From positions 1 to 64,000 of the forward strand of contig JBPJFZ010000012.1 in assembly GCA_051208035.1 (NCBI GenBank): a stretch of DNA of 64,000 nt. Reading direction: 5' to 3'. The notes beneath the pieces are model-generated. The model did not search any database and was not told where the DNA came from. It worked only from the letters and a program-made list of their open reading frames with translations. A program made the position numbers and the translations under genes. Origin of the DNA: JACKOB01 sp024234575 (lineage in GTDB: Bacteria; Pseudomonadota; Gammaproteobacteria; Pseudomonadales; Oleiphilaceae). Shown here piece after piece: positions 6,387-15,480 of the stretch. How positions within the stretch are numbered: the first letter of the stretch is position 1; every line of letters starts with the position of its first letter.

Positions 6387-6542
6387 TATCTCTTCTCTGC
6401 GAGCTGAATGAGAGGCAGTAACGGAAAATGGTTGTTTACCACCCTTAACCCCGCTCCAACCCAATAACAACTAAGTTAATTTAGCGATAATAATGCGTGA
6501 GACCCGTCGTTTGTGCAAGAAATCCGTTCAAACCCTTATTGG

Positions 6543-7562
6543 CTATTGAAAGAACTGCAGCATTAATTCGTCGGTATAGCTGTGTAGTGACCAATTGGAA
6601 ACAAAGCCGCAATGTCCACCGAAGTTCTGCATGCTTAAATAGATATGTTGATTTTCGGATAGATCAGGAAATGCCTGATAGGGAATGACAGGATCGTCTT
6701 TAGATACCAGGATAAGGGTGGGCGCGCGAATTAAGCTTAATTGGGTCGCGGTGAGTTTGTACTGTTCGAAATAGTTTTCTTTGCTGCCAAAATCAGTGTG
6801 ATGTCTGACGAAGCTATCCGTCATTTCTCCTAGATTTTGCGGTTTCGAAATCATTGCTTCAGAGATGAGGTCTGGAAAATGTTTTTGTTTTTTGCGCAAG
6901 CTTCTTTTCCACTTCTTTACAAAGTAACGATGATAAACATCTGCTCCCTCTTCGATTGCCTGGTAGGTTTGCAGGGGGTCAGCAACAGGGCTCACAGCCA
7001 TGTATTTAGCAAACCTGAGCCCAGCTGACTGCGCTGCGCTTGCTACACGCAGAACAAAGTTTCCCCCTAACGAAAAGCCCGCCAAAAACAGAGAGGTTTG
7101 CGGCAGTTTCTGTTGCAGATCATGAAGTGCGGTCACGACTTCCGACAACCTGGCGGCATGAAAAAGTTCGCGATTAAGGTGATGCGAAGGCCCGTGATCA
7201 CGCAGGTGTAATCTCACCACATCGTACCCGGCGGTATATAACCTTGTCGCTGCAGATAAAAGATAAACGGACTGCGCACTCCCTTCCCAGCCATGGATTA
7301 ATACCACCACACCTTTAGAACTTTTAGAAAATGACTTATCTAATGGGGAATACAGCGCATGTAAAACAACATCGTCACCACCTTGTAGCAGTAACTCCTG
7401 GCTGTTTTTTTCAAGAATTTGTTTTTGTCGCAGATAGGTTAATTTACGAAATTTCGCGCTTGCCAGCATCGATTGCACATGACGATTGCGCAACAAGCCA
7501 ACAGGCTCGAAGCGATGCTGCAACCACGGGGGGCTTTTTGCATCGGTACTAATTACATTCAT
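6543..7562 (-). CDS. YheT-family alpha/beta hydrolase
   Basis: A 339-residue serine hydrolase of the YheT / COG0429 family. Visible features: the family opening FEPVGLLRNRHVQSMLAS (residues about 18-35), the oxyanion-side VVVLIHGWEGSAQS, the nucleophile elbow GFSLGGN (G-x-S-x-G), the acid in LILVSKDDPVIP, and the histidine in NFGGHCGFV. Family members hydrolyse esters or lipids; the physiological substrate is not established. It is predicted to be cytoplasmic, with no signal peptide. The start at 7562 is preceded by GGAATG; an upstream frame to 7652 would add 30 residues with no family similarity. It is divergent from the ccdB remnant, the two ATGs sharing bases at 7560-7563. Confidence 0.85.
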   Translation of the reverse strand: MNVISTDAKSPPWLQHRFEPVGLLRNRHVQSMLASAKFRKLTYLRQKQILEKNSQELLLQGGDDVVLHALYSPLDKSFSKSSKGVVVLIHGWEGSAQSVYLLSAATRLYTAGYDVVRLHLRDHGPSHHLNRELFHAARLSEVVTALHDLQQKLPQTSLFLAGFSLGGNFVLRVASAAQSAGLRFAKYMAVSPVADPLQTYQAIEEGADVYHRYFVKKWKRSLRKKQKHFPDLISEAMISKPQNLGEMTDSFVRHHTDFGSKENYFEQYKLTATQLSLIRAPTLILVSKDDPVIPYQAFPDLSENQHIYLSMQNFGGHCGFVSNWSLHSYTDELMLQFFQ

Positions 7563-8013
7563 GGCTACATTCCATTTAACGTCGCTCCCTGAGCGATTGG
7601 TATACTTGCAGCGCCTTTTATTTACCCAGTATGCGAATAAAGACAAAGGCACAAAGAAAACATACCCCTATTTTGTAGATGTGCAAAACAAACTTTTGAT
7701 TGAACTTCATTCACGCCTAGTTATTTCTTTAACACCAGTATCTGAAGTTAATAATAACGTCGTTAAGGAGCGTTGTCCTATTGTACAAATTGATGGCACT
7801 GAATATATTTTGCTGACGAATCAAATGACCACTGTGCCAAGGTCAATTTTAAAAACCGAGGTAGAGCCTCTAGAACAATACCGGCAACGGAGTATCGTAA
7901 CGGAGTACCGCAACGGTGTGCGCTATATCCCGGAAAAACGCAGGTCTTCGCACGTTCACACCTTTGCATGGGTCTGCACCGAGTCAATGTTAATCGTCTT
8001 ACTAAACGATTAA
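7561..8013 (+). pseudogene. Degenerate CcdB-like gyrase toxin with replaced C-terminus, no antitoxin
   Basis: From base 7621 to about 7903 the frame encodes a CcdB family protein: FTQYANKDKGTKKTYPYFVD, VQNKLLIELHSRLVISLTPV, CPIVQIDGTEYILLTNQMTT, VPRSILKTEVEPLEQYRQ and finally an IVT triplet. Family members then end in a short A-(I/L)-D-F-L-x-x-G-I tail, whose last residues are needed to poison DNA gyrase. Here that tail is missing and replaced by about 36 unrelated residues. The N-terminus is also odd: no Met or ribosome site sits where CcdB should start, and the in-frame ATG at 7561 adds about 20 foreign residues. No ccdA is visible upstream. It is probably a toxin remnant, its 3' end overlapping the acyl-CoA dehydrogenase stop by 4 bp. 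Confidence 0.7.
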
Positions 8014-9827
8014 AACCACGCCTCTTGCATCGCCAGTGCGGTATCGTCAAAGGTATTAAAGTGAGTCAATTGCGCCGCCAACCTTGGCAATTCTGTGTTC
8101 ATATAAAAATTACAGGCTTGTATTTTACCCTGCAGAAAAGCTTCGCTGTACTGCCCCATGGTGCCATTTTTACGCTCATCGAGAAGCGCTTGTGCCTTCA
8201 CCGCCTGCGCCAGCCATAGCCAACCAACCACCAACCCGCCAAAGCTATCGAGGTATTCTGAGGCATTTGCCAAAGCCAACTCAGGACCTTTTTGCTGTAA
8301 TACAGAAGCGAGCTGAAAAGTAGTTTGCTGCAGATCTTTCAACACGCCTGCTACCGCATTGGCGTTCGCGGCAAGAGGCTTACATGCCTTGGCTTCGTTA
8401 ATGGTTGCCTGCACTCTCATGGCTAATTCTTTTAAGCCCTGACTGCCCTTTTGCCATAGTTTACGACCGGTCAGGTCTAATGCCTGAATGCCGTTGGTGC
8501 CTTCGTGAATAGGGTTGAGACGGTTATCGCGATAAAGCTGCTCTAGCGGATAGTCTTTTGTGTACCCGGCCCCTGCCAGCACCTGAATAGCCAAATCATT
8601 CGCTCGTGGGCCATAGTGTGACGGCCAGGCTTTAACGATAGGCGTCAACAAATCCAGCAACTCGGAAGCAGACTCTCTTTGCTTGTCGTCTTCATGCGTT
8701 TCCAGGTCATCAACCAGTTTAGAGGCATATAAACAAAGCGCGAGCGCGCCCTCGCTATAACACTTTTGTTGCAGCAGCATCTTTTTAACATCGGCATGCT
8801 GAATAATCGCTACCGGCGGTGAATCCGGGTTTCTGTTAGAAGGCAGCCTGCCCTGGGTACGCTGTTTGGCGTAGTCGAGGGATTCTAAAAAGCCCCGGTA
8901 GCCCATTACCGCAGCGCCCAGCCCTACCCCTATACGTGCTTCATTCATCATTTGGAACATGTAAGACAGGCCGTGATTTGCTTCACCCAGCAAATAGCCG
9001 ACACAACGGTCATTTTCGCCAAAATTCAATACGGTTGATGTCGTGCCCCGGTATCCCATCTTGTGCAGCAGCCCGGCCAGCACGACGTCGTTGTCGGTTA
9101 GGGATACCTCTGCCTCTTCGCTGATCGGCTTTTTGGGTACGATAAACAGCGATATGCCCTTCACCCCTTTGGGGGCGCCTTTAATTCTTGCCAGTACAAG
9201 GTGTACGATATTCTCGGCTAGCTCATGATCACCACCAGAGATGTACATTTTGTGGCCCTTGATCAGATAAGTGCCATCTTTATAGGGGGTGGCAGAGGTA
9301 CGCAGGTCCCCCAGCGATGACCCCACATCTGGCTCGGTCAGTGCCATGGTACCGGTGTACCGACCTGCCAGCATCGGCAGCAGGAAGCGGTCTTTTTGTT
9401 CTTGGCTGCCAAATTTTTCTATAACGCCAGCAGCGGCAGAGGTAAGAAACGGATAGGCTACGGTCGAAGGATTGGCAGATAAAAAATAAGACTGGGCAGC
9501 ACTGTTAACTAGCTTTGGTAATGCCATACCTCCCAGCTCTGCCGAAAAAGTCGCGCCTAAAAAGCCGGCGTCTGCGTAGTGCTCGTACGCGATTTTAACC
9601 TCGGGAATCATCGTCACCTTTTTACCATCGAAAACCGGCTCGTTCTGATCTGCCTTGGCGTTATGATCGGCAAAATATTTAGTCGCAATGGTTTCGGCGG
9701 TGTCGATGACCGACTGAAATATTTCTGGCGAATGATCGACAAATGCCGGGCGTTCACACAGCGATTCTACCTCCAATAAATCATGTACTAAAAACTGCAG
9801 GGTCTGTCGATCAATCAAGGTTTTCAT
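8010..9827 (-). CDS. Acyl-CoA dehydrogenase, large (~600 residue) family
   Basis: A 605-residue flavoenzyme of the long acyl-CoA dehydrogenase subgroup with an extra C-terminal domain, as in FadE5-like and DmdC-like proteins. Visible: the FAD/substrate segments MALTEPDVGSSLGDLRTSAT and KGHKMYISGGDHELAEN, MMNEARIGVGLGAAVMGYRG, and the catalytic-base region NPIHEGTNGIQALDLTGRK (about residue 440). The last ~120 residues match the acetyl-CoA-dehydrogenase-like C-terminal module. It removes two hydrogens at C2-C3 of an acyl-CoA and passes electrons to ETF, whose genes are at 38545-40225. Substrate chain length cannot be told. ATG at 9827 with GGAG 5 bases upstream. It is followed 36 bp upstream by the Old Yellow Enzyme gene, so the two may be cotranscribed. 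Confidence 0.88.
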   Translation of the reverse strand: MKTLIDRQTLQFLVHDLLEVESLCERPAFVDHSPEIFQSVIDTAETIATKYFADHNAKADQNEPVFDGKKVTMIPEVKIAYEHYADAGFLGATFSAELGGMALPKLVNSAAQSYFLSANPSTVAYPFLTSAAAGVIEKFGSQEQKDRFLLPMLAGRYTGTMALTEPDVGSSLGDLRTSATPYKDGTYLIKGHKMYISGGDHELAENIVHLVLARIKGAPKGVKGISLFIVPKKPISEEAEVSLTDNDVVLAGLLHKMGYRGTTSTVLNFGENDRCVGYLLGEANHGLSYMFQMMNEARIGVGLGAAVMGYRGFLESLDYAKQRTQGRLPSNRNPDSPPVAIIQHADVKKMLLQQKCYSEGALALCLYASKLVDDLETHEDDKQRESASELLDLLTPIVKAWPSHYGPRANDLAIQVLAGAGYTKDYPLEQLYRDNRLNPIHEGTNGIQALDLTGRKLWQKGSQGLKELAMRVQATINEAKACKPLAANANAVAGVLKDLQQTTFQLASVLQQKGPELALANASEYLDSFGGLVVGWLWLAQAVKAQALLDERKNGTMGQYSEAFLQGKIQACNFYMNTELPRLAAQLTHFNTFDDTALAMQEAWF

Positions 9828-9863
9828 GTTAGCTCCGGGCCTTCTCAAGGATAACTTGCTACT

Positions 9864-10976
9864 TTAGCTAAGAGACATAAGTGCATCTTTTGTATAGGGT
9901 TTAATGTCACTTAAAGCACCATTTTTAATCTTTGCAAGCCACTCAGGATCGACTAATAAGGCTCGACCCACGGCAACTAAATCAAACTCACCCTTTTCCA
10001 TGCGCTCGGTAAGATTCTCGATGCCTGCCGGGTTGGCTGCGGAGGTCATATCAAAATTGCCCTCACCTACAAAGTCACCATCCAGTCCGACGCTACCAAC
10101 CGTCATGGCGGGCTTGCCAGTCAACTCTTTCGTCCAGCCAGCCAGATTCAGTTCAGAGTTTTCAAACTCAGGCTCCCAAAAGCGACGTGTGCTGCAATGA
10201 AAAACATCCACCCCGGCATCAACTAATGGCTGCAGAAACTGCTTCAATTCTTCTGGATTTCGGGCAAGTTTGGCGTTGTAATCTTGTTGCTTCCACTGGG
10301 AGAACCGAAACACGATGGCAAAATCATCGCCTGTGGCGGCGCGAATAGCGCGAACGATTTCGCAGGCAAAGCGGGACCGGTTAGCAATACTGCCGCCGTA
10401 TTCATCGGTGCGCTGATTGGTGCCTTCCCAGAAAAACTGATCTACCAGGTAACCATGCGCACCATGCACTTCTACCCCATCAAACCCCAGAGATTTCGCT
10501 GATACTGCCGCGTCGCGAAAGGCATTTACCACGTCTGTAATATCTTCTTTGCTCATGGCAACGCCGGATGCTTTGCCTGGCTTATACAAGCCACTTGGGC
10601 TATATCCTGGTACGTCTTTGTCCGGGCCAACCCCTGCCTTGCGGATGGCCCCCACGTGCCATAGTTGAGGAATAATCTGCCCGCCTGCAGCATGTACGCG
10701 GTCTACTACCAGCTTCCAGCCTGCCAGGGCCTTTTCACCATGAAAAGCAGGAACACGCTCGTAGCCATTCGCTGCTTTATGGGGTACCGTCGTACCTTCT
10801 GTAATGATCAACCCGACACCGGCTTTGGCGCGGCGCTCGTAATAGGCGGCAACATCTTCGGTGGGCACATAACCTGGCGAGAAGGTGCGCGTCATAGGTG
10901 CCATGACAACCCTGTTTCTCAACGATAGTGATTTAACGTTAAAAGGGGTAAACAGTCGGCCGGTATTCGTGCTCAT
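9864..10976 (-). CDS. NADH:flavin oxidoreductase, Old Yellow Enzyme family
   Basis: A 370-residue FMN-binding TIM barrel. Family marks are LFTPFNVKSLSLRNRVVMAP at the N-terminus, IITEGT, PQLWHVGAIRKAG, the substrate/FMN segment GFDGVEVHGAHGYLVDQFF with the proton-donor-side residues, NQRTDEYGGSIANRSRF, and a C-terminal FDLVAVGRALLVDPEW. It lacks the 4Fe-4S Cys cluster and C-terminal domain of 2,4-dienoyl-CoA reductase, so it is a short ene-reductase that reduces activated C=C bonds with NAD(P)H. The start at 10976 has AGGAG 7 bases upstream. It is divergent from a GlxA-type regulator with repeated operator-like sequences between, suggesting substrate-responsive control. Substrate unknown. Confidence 0.87.
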   Translation of the reverse strand: MSTNTGRLFTPFNVKSLSLRNRVVMAPMTRTFSPGYVPTEDVAAYYERRAKAGVGLIITEGTTVPHKAANGYERVPAFHGEKALAGWKLVVDRVHAAGGQIIPQLWHVGAIRKAGVGPDKDVPGYSPSGLYKPGKASGVAMSKEDITDVVNAFRDAAVSAKSLGFDGVEVHGAHGYLVDQFFWEGTNQRTDEYGGSIANRSRFACEIVRAIRAATGDDFAIVFRFSQWKQQDYNAKLARNPEELKQFLQPLVDAGVDVFHCSTRRFWEPEFENSELNLAGWTKELTGKPAMTVGSVGLDGDFVGEGNFDMTSAANPAGIENLTERMEKGEFDLVAVGRALLVDPEWLAKIKNGALSDIKPYTKDALMSLS

Positions 10977-11041
10977 TGCGTGCTCCTGGTGTGTCTTTAG
11001 CAGTGGCTTATTTCGTTAAGTTTATAGTGCCAAGTTTTGAT

Positions 11042-11116
11042 CACTATAATAAGTGTCATTTTTGACTATATAATTGTTATTTTCGCCAACACATCTTTTT
11101 ACCACTACAATAGGTG
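11042..11116. promoter_or_regulatory. Paired operator-like repeats between the OYE gene and the GlxA-type regulator
   Basis: Two related 14-bp elements in the divergent intergenic region: CACTATAATAAGTG (11042-11055) and CACTACAATAGGTG (11103-11116), 61 bp apart, each a near-palindrome with CACT...RGTG ends. A second motif, GGTAAACCTAT, recurs at about 11131-11141 and 11149-11159. Spacing near six helical turns suits a looping or cooperative dimeric AraC-type regulator. The repeats are seen directly; binding by the adjacent regulator is inference. Confidence 0.5.
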
Positions 11117-11173
11117 TAAACCTTTTTTAGTGGTAAACCTATTGTTTTGGTAAACCTATCGCCGGACTCACCA

Positions 11174-12154
11174 ATGATTAAAGTCGCTATACTCGCGTTT
11201 GACTATGCTCTAGGCACGACAATCACCGGGGTTGTCGACCTGCTGATGTTTGCTGGTGTGACCTGGAACCGCATAAACGATCTACCGGTAAAGCATTTCT
11301 TTGATGTTAAAATTTACTCCGCTGATGGTGGCATGATTCATTGCGTCAACGGGCTTACGATGATGGCCCATGGCAGCTTTAATGACATAGACAAAGTCGA
11401 CGTTGTGCTCGTGCCTACCATTGCAGGTAACGTTGATGTCACACTGGCTAAGAACACAGCCATTATCGATACCCTGCAGCGCATCGCCGATAACGAAACA
11501 CTGATAGCCAGTAACTGCACCGGTGCTTTCTTCTTGGCTGAAGCAGGGTTACTGGATCACAAAGCCGCCACGACGCATTGGGGTTTTGTGAATGAGTTTA
11601 AGCGTAAATACCCGGCGGTTAAGTTACAGGCCGAGCAGCTGGTAAGCCATGATGGCAATATCCTATGCGCCGGTGGCGGCAACGCCTGGTTCGATTTAGG
11701 GCTTTATCTTATCGAGCGCTTTTGTGATCACGAAACTGCCGTCGGCACTGCCAAGGCATTTGTTTTGGATATGGGGCGCAGTAATCAGCTGACCTATTCA
11801 CCCATTTTAAACAAACGCTACCACAACGATGAGCTTGTACTAAATGTACAAGATTACATGGAGAAGAGTTTTGACCAGACAATCTCGTTAGAAAGAATGG
11901 CCGAACAATTTAATCTTTCTACCCGCACGCTTAGCCGGCGATTTAAACAGGCAACAGGCGAGACCCCAAACCACTACTTGCAAACGATTCGCCTCGAAGC
12001 CGCACGAAAACTGCTTGAAGAAACCAGTCTGAGCCTGCCCAAAATAACGCTGCGTGTTGGCTACGAAGACGTCAGCTCGTTTTCTGTATTGTTTAAGAAA
12101 AATACCGGGGTAACACCAGGAAGTTATCGCGACAGATATCGTCGCAGGTATTAA
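11174..12154 (+). CDS. GlxA-family AraC-type transcriptional regulator
   Basis: A 326-residue regulator with an N-terminal DJ-1/PfpI amidase-like domain (about 1-185; IKVAILAFDYALGTTITGVV, the nucleophile-elbow-like ASNCTGAFFLAEAGLL) and a C-terminal AraC helix-turn-helix pair (LERMAEQFNLSTRTLSRRFK and KITLRVGYEDVSSFSVLFKK). GlxA-like proteins usually sense small metabolites through the first domain and activate neighbouring catabolic genes; the ligand here is unknown. I chose ATG 11174, since similarity begins at once (MIKVAIL); a TTG at 11147 would only add nine residues lying in the repeat region. Divergent from the Old Yellow Enzyme gene and 157 bp upstream of the desaturase gene in the same direction, either of which could be its target. 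Confidence 0.85.
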   Translation: MIKVAILAFDYALGTTITGVVDLLMFAGVTWNRINDLPVKHFFDVKIYSADGGMIHCVNGLTMMAHGSFNDIDKVDVVLVPTIAGNVDVTLAKNTAIIDTLQRIADNETLIASNCTGAFFLAEAGLLDHKAATTHWGFVNEFKRKYPAVKLQAEQLVSHDGNILCAGGGNAWFDLGLYLIERFCDHETAVGTAKAFVLDMGRSNQLTYSPILNKRYHNDELVLNVQDYMEKSFDQTISLERMAEQFNLSTRTLSRRFKQATGETPNHYLQTIRLEAARKLLEETSLSLPKITLRVGYEDVSSFSVLFKKNTGVTPGSYRDRYRRRY

Positions 12155-12310
12155 CCGCCTTTTTCAAATCACATTGATGTTGGTATTTTTTGCTATTTTA
12201 CTTTGTCACGATGACCGCTACATTAAACATATGAATTAGTGTTCACACTATATGTTTCAGCACTGTCAGTGTGTGCCTGAGCAACTTAAGTTAAAGAAGG
12301 CCGATCATTT

Positions 12311-13324
12311 ATGCAGCTCCCTTCCACGCAACGCCCTGCCATGCAACACCCTAAGGGTGATTACAAAAACTTATTGGATAAAGATGAGATTGCAGTTTTT
12401 ATGCATAAGTCCGACACCAAAGCGCTTTGGATGGTGCTGACAAACTGGGTGTTGATCGCTTGTGCCTTCGCGCTACCCGCATGGGATGCTAACCTGCTAA
12501 CAGTGCTGGCCAGTCTTATCCTCCTTGGTAACCGACAACTGGGGCTGGGAATTTTGATGCATGACTGCGCCCATTCGTCGCTATTTGCCACGCGAAAATA
12601 CAATCAGTGGGTGGGGCAATGGCTGTGTGCGGCACCAATTTTGGCAGATTTAAACGGCTATCGAAAATACCACCTTAAGCATCACAAAGAAGCGGGCACC
12701 ACTAACGATCCCGATTACCCAAACTATAAAAATTACCCGGTCACGCAAAAAAGTCTTAGTCGAAAAATTATAAGGGACCTAACTGGGCTAACAGGTTTGA
12801 AAACGCTCTATGCGGTTCTATTAATGCATGGGAAGATTATCGAATACGATATGTCTTACCAAAAAAGCGACGCACAAGCATTACCCATCGGTGCGGTAAT
12901 ACGTAATATTTTACTGGCTTTGCTACCCGGTGCGGTTATTCATATGGCAATCGTTACGGTTCTGACTTTATGTGACGCAGCATTTGTCTACCCCCTTTGG
13001 TGGGTGGCATTTTTAACCACGAATATGCTTTTTGCCCGTATTCGTAATTCTGCAGAGCATGCCAATGTACCTGATCTGCTTGCTAAAGACCCCAGACTTC
13101 ACGCGAGAACGACCTACGCAAGCTGGTGGGAAAGATTAACCTTCGCCCCAAACCATGTTAACTATCACCTCGAGCACCACTGGGTGCCAACAGTGCCGCC
13201 CTATCATCTGGCAGGCTTCCACAGGTATCTTTTACAAAAAGGCTATCTCGAAGGTGCCGAAGTGCTTAACGGCTACACGGACGTACTGCGAAGAATGTCG
13301 GGGATGGCGATAAAACCAAATTAA
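12311..13324 (+). CDS. Membrane fatty acid desaturase family protein
   Basis: A 337-residue integral membrane di-iron enzyme. The three histidine boxes are present: HDCAH (about residue 84), HLKHH (about 117) and NYHLEHH (about 278), with an extra AEHA motif (about 250) between the second and third. Four hydrophobic segments flank the boxes (about 44-62, 66-80, 198-220, 225-240). Such proteins insert a double bond or hydroxyl group into acyl chains using O2 and an electron donor. The box spacing resembles the bacterial desaturase/hydroxylase group; regiospecificity cannot be read. An AAGAAGG ribosome site lies upstream of the ATG. It follows the GlxA-type regulator in the same direction after 156 bp. 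Confidence 0.82.
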   Translation: MQLPSTQRPAMQHPKGDYKNLLDKDEIAVFMHKSDTKALWMVLTNWVLIACAFALPAWDANLLTVLASLILLGNRQLGLGILMHDCAHSSLFATRKYNQWVGQWLCAAPILADLNGYRKYHLKHHKEAGTTNDPDYPNYKNYPVTQKSLSRKIIRDLTGLTGLKTLYAVLLMHGKIIEYDMSYQKSDAQALPIGAVIRNILLALLPGAVIHMAIVTVLTLCDAAFVYPLWWVAFLTTNMLFARIRNSAEHANVPDLLAKDPRLHARTTYASWWERLTFAPNHVNYHLEHHWVPTVPPYHLAGFHRYLLQKGYLEGAEVLNGYTDVLRRMSGMAIKPN

Positions 13325-13348
13325 GTAACACCTGGCTTTACGTTGTGG

Positions 13349-15214
13349 CTATTGCAGGGTGTTTTTCTTACCTTGTAAAACGCAGCTTTCAATGCCATTT
13401 CGGCCAGTTTTCTTGACGTTATACATGGCATCATCAGCAGAGCTAAGCAATCGTGCGAGCAAACGGTCGGCATCACTCACGTTGTGATTCTCATCGACGA
13501 GGGACACCAACCCAAAACTGGCAGTCACCGTTATATTGACGTCTTCTGAAGGTGATATTACCAAGTCATTAATATGCCGCTGCAATCGCTCTACCAGATT
13601 TTTTGCATCTTCCGGCATGGTCGCGTGCAAAAGAATGACAAATTCTTCACCGCCGTAGCGACAGATCAAATCCCCTTCACGGCATTGCTTTCTTGCAACA
13701 ACAGAAAGCTTACGAAGCACCTCATCACCAGTTGCATGACCGTACTGATCATTAATAGTTTTGAAGAAATCGATATCAAATAACACTAATGATAAGGGAC
13801 GTTTGTGACGAACGGCATTAGCCACCTCTTTAGCCGCTTGCTCCATAAATGCGCGCCGGTTCAGCAACCCGGTAAGAAAATCTTCCCTCGCAAGCTTTTC
13901 GAGTTTGCTTTTACTCTCTTGCAGCTCTTTGGTGCGCTCTTCTACTTGCAACTCTAGAGTATTGGTAAGAATCGACAGCACTACTTGTTGTCGCCAATCT
14001 TTAATTAAATAGATCGATAGTGATGCAATTGCAAACAATACCAATCCCCACTGGCCAGTTCGGCCTACCCATTGAATGAATCCATGCGCAGATAGCATAT
14101 CAACAACAAGCGATACAAAAAGCGCAACAATACTAAAAACAACGACCTGGCCTTGCAGCCCAACATGATTTAATGGCCTGGCGCAAAAAACCAATAACAA
14201 CAAAACAACTGCGATAAAAAACATATCAAAAAACGGATAAGCATTAACAAAGCTAAATTCAGTGAAAATAGTAAGGCCGGCAGTGACGCCAACAAACCCG
14301 ACAGAACAAAGCAAAGCAGGCAATATGATGAAAGGACGCTTTTGTTTTAGCCAGCCCCATAGCACCCAACTTAAAAATACCGGCACCAGAAAGTAACTAA
14401 ACGCAGCGACGTAGCGCCACAGCAGTGGGTCATAATACAAGACCTGACTTAACTCGTTTTCGGCAAACATCATTAACGACAAATCGACAGACATGACCCC
14501 GGTTGCCACTGCCAACGAATGGTCGTTCTTAACGATGCCTATACTCATACTCATCAACCCCGCCAGGCAAACGAGGGTAACAAACAATACACCAATAATG
14601 CCGCGCTGATAGATTGGTGCCAACAGTTCTGCTTTATTACCAATCAGCGCTTCACCGGATAACCCTATGTAGGGGTAGTCTGAGAATACTCTAAAGTAAA
14701 TAGTTTTCCCTAAACTGCCTTTATCAATTTGAATAATATGCCAGGGCCATCCATTAAACTGACTACTGCCATCCGCCGCGAAGTCACCAAACTGATAAAT
14801 AAGATTTCGGTTTTCGAATACCTGAACCGTCAAGTCGATACTGCTGATATAAATATGCGGATCGCGCCAACCACCTTGCGGAACATCCAAACGTAACCAG
14901 ACAACATTTCCGTTTTTATCAGGCAGGTCGGCCGGAAAATCGATGGCTGTCCATCTGGATGGCGAATCATTCCATTGTGCGTCACGAGGGTCAGTCTGTG
15001 GAGCAGACCAAGAGTAATACCAGTTTCCGGTAAGGTGTTGTGATTGAACCGTCACATCCAGAGGTGAGTCAGCCTGGACAAAGGTCGGAAAAAACTGGGC
15101 TAAAACCAGCAAAAAAGCACACAAATTAATTGAATTAATACTTTGATAATCAGATAGATATAGGATCTTTTTAAAGTATGACATTATATGCATATAGGCT
15201 ATCTGGGAGGCCAT
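13349..15214 (-). CDS. Diguanylate cyclase with 7TMR-DISM sensory module
   Basis: About 621 residues. A signal-peptide-like segment is followed by an extracytoplasmic jelly-roll-like domain (about 50-190, with NVVWLRLDVPQGG and HIYISSIDLTVQVF, the DISMED2 pattern). Seven hydrophobic helices follow (about 205-415), then a coiled coil (QVEERTKELQESKSKLEKLA) and a GGDEF domain. The active site reads GGEEF, five residues after REGD, so both the cyclase signature and the RxxD product-inhibition site are intact. It should make cyclic di-GMP in response to a periplasmic ligand, perhaps a sugar, as the DISM jelly roll often binds carbohydrate. Start taken at ATG 15214 (GGTGG upstream); GTG 15226 and ATG 15184 are alternatives. 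Confidence 0.85.
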   Translation of the reverse strand: MASQIAYMHIMSYFKKILYLSDYQSINSINLCAFLLVLAQFFPTFVQADSPLDVTVQSQHLTGNWYYSWSAPQTDPRDAQWNDSPSRWTAIDFPADLPDKNGNVVWLRLDVPQGGWRDPHIYISSIDLTVQVFENRNLIYQFGDFAADGSSQFNGWPWHIIQIDKGSLGKTIYFRVFSDYPYIGLSGEALIGNKAELLAPIYQRGIIGVLFVTLVCLAGLMSMSIGIVKNDHSLAVATGVMSVDLSLMMFAENELSQVLYYDPLLWRYVAAFSYFLVPVFLSWVLWGWLKQKRPFIILPALLCSVGFVGVTAGLTIFTEFSFVNAYPFFDMFFIAVVLLLLVFCARPLNHVGLQGQVVVFSIVALFVSLVVDMLSAHGFIQWVGRTGQWGLVLFAIASLSIYLIKDWRQQVVLSILTNTLELQVEERTKELQESKSKLEKLAREDFLTGLLNRRAFMEQAAKEVANAVRHKRPLSLVLFDIDFFKTINDQYGHATGDEVLRKLSVVARKQCREGDLICRYGGEEFVILLHATMPEDAKNLVERLQRHINDLVISPSEDVNITVTASFGLVSLVDENHNVSDADRLLARLLSSADDAMYNVKKTGRNGIESCVLQGKKNTLQ

Positions 15215-15480
15215 TATCTTAACCACCCACCTTGTAAAAGTATTTGGTTACATCTACATGTAAATGCTACCGTCATTACTATCATGCTTATGAAAACCTT
15301 TGTTAACAGTCTAGTATATAGATGCGGTTTTCTGAATTATTAACCCTCAAATTGCGTGAATTGGTTGCTGGAGATTAAAAACAAGATCAATTAATAGAAA
15401 ACAATGGAGACCAAGAAGACAAAAAAACAACACCAGTGATGACCTATATAAAGATCGCCTGAAACTAAAGATGGCTTTTA

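Noticed and set aside
7778..8050. A 90-residue minus-strand frame opposite the ccdB remnant
   Set aside because: It is composition-driven, lacks a ribosome site and overlaps both the toxin remnant and the end of the acyl-CoA dehydrogenase gene.
11147..11173. TTG start for the GlxA-type regulator
   Set aside because: It adds nine residues lying within the operator-like repeats; the protein family begins at the ATG 11174.
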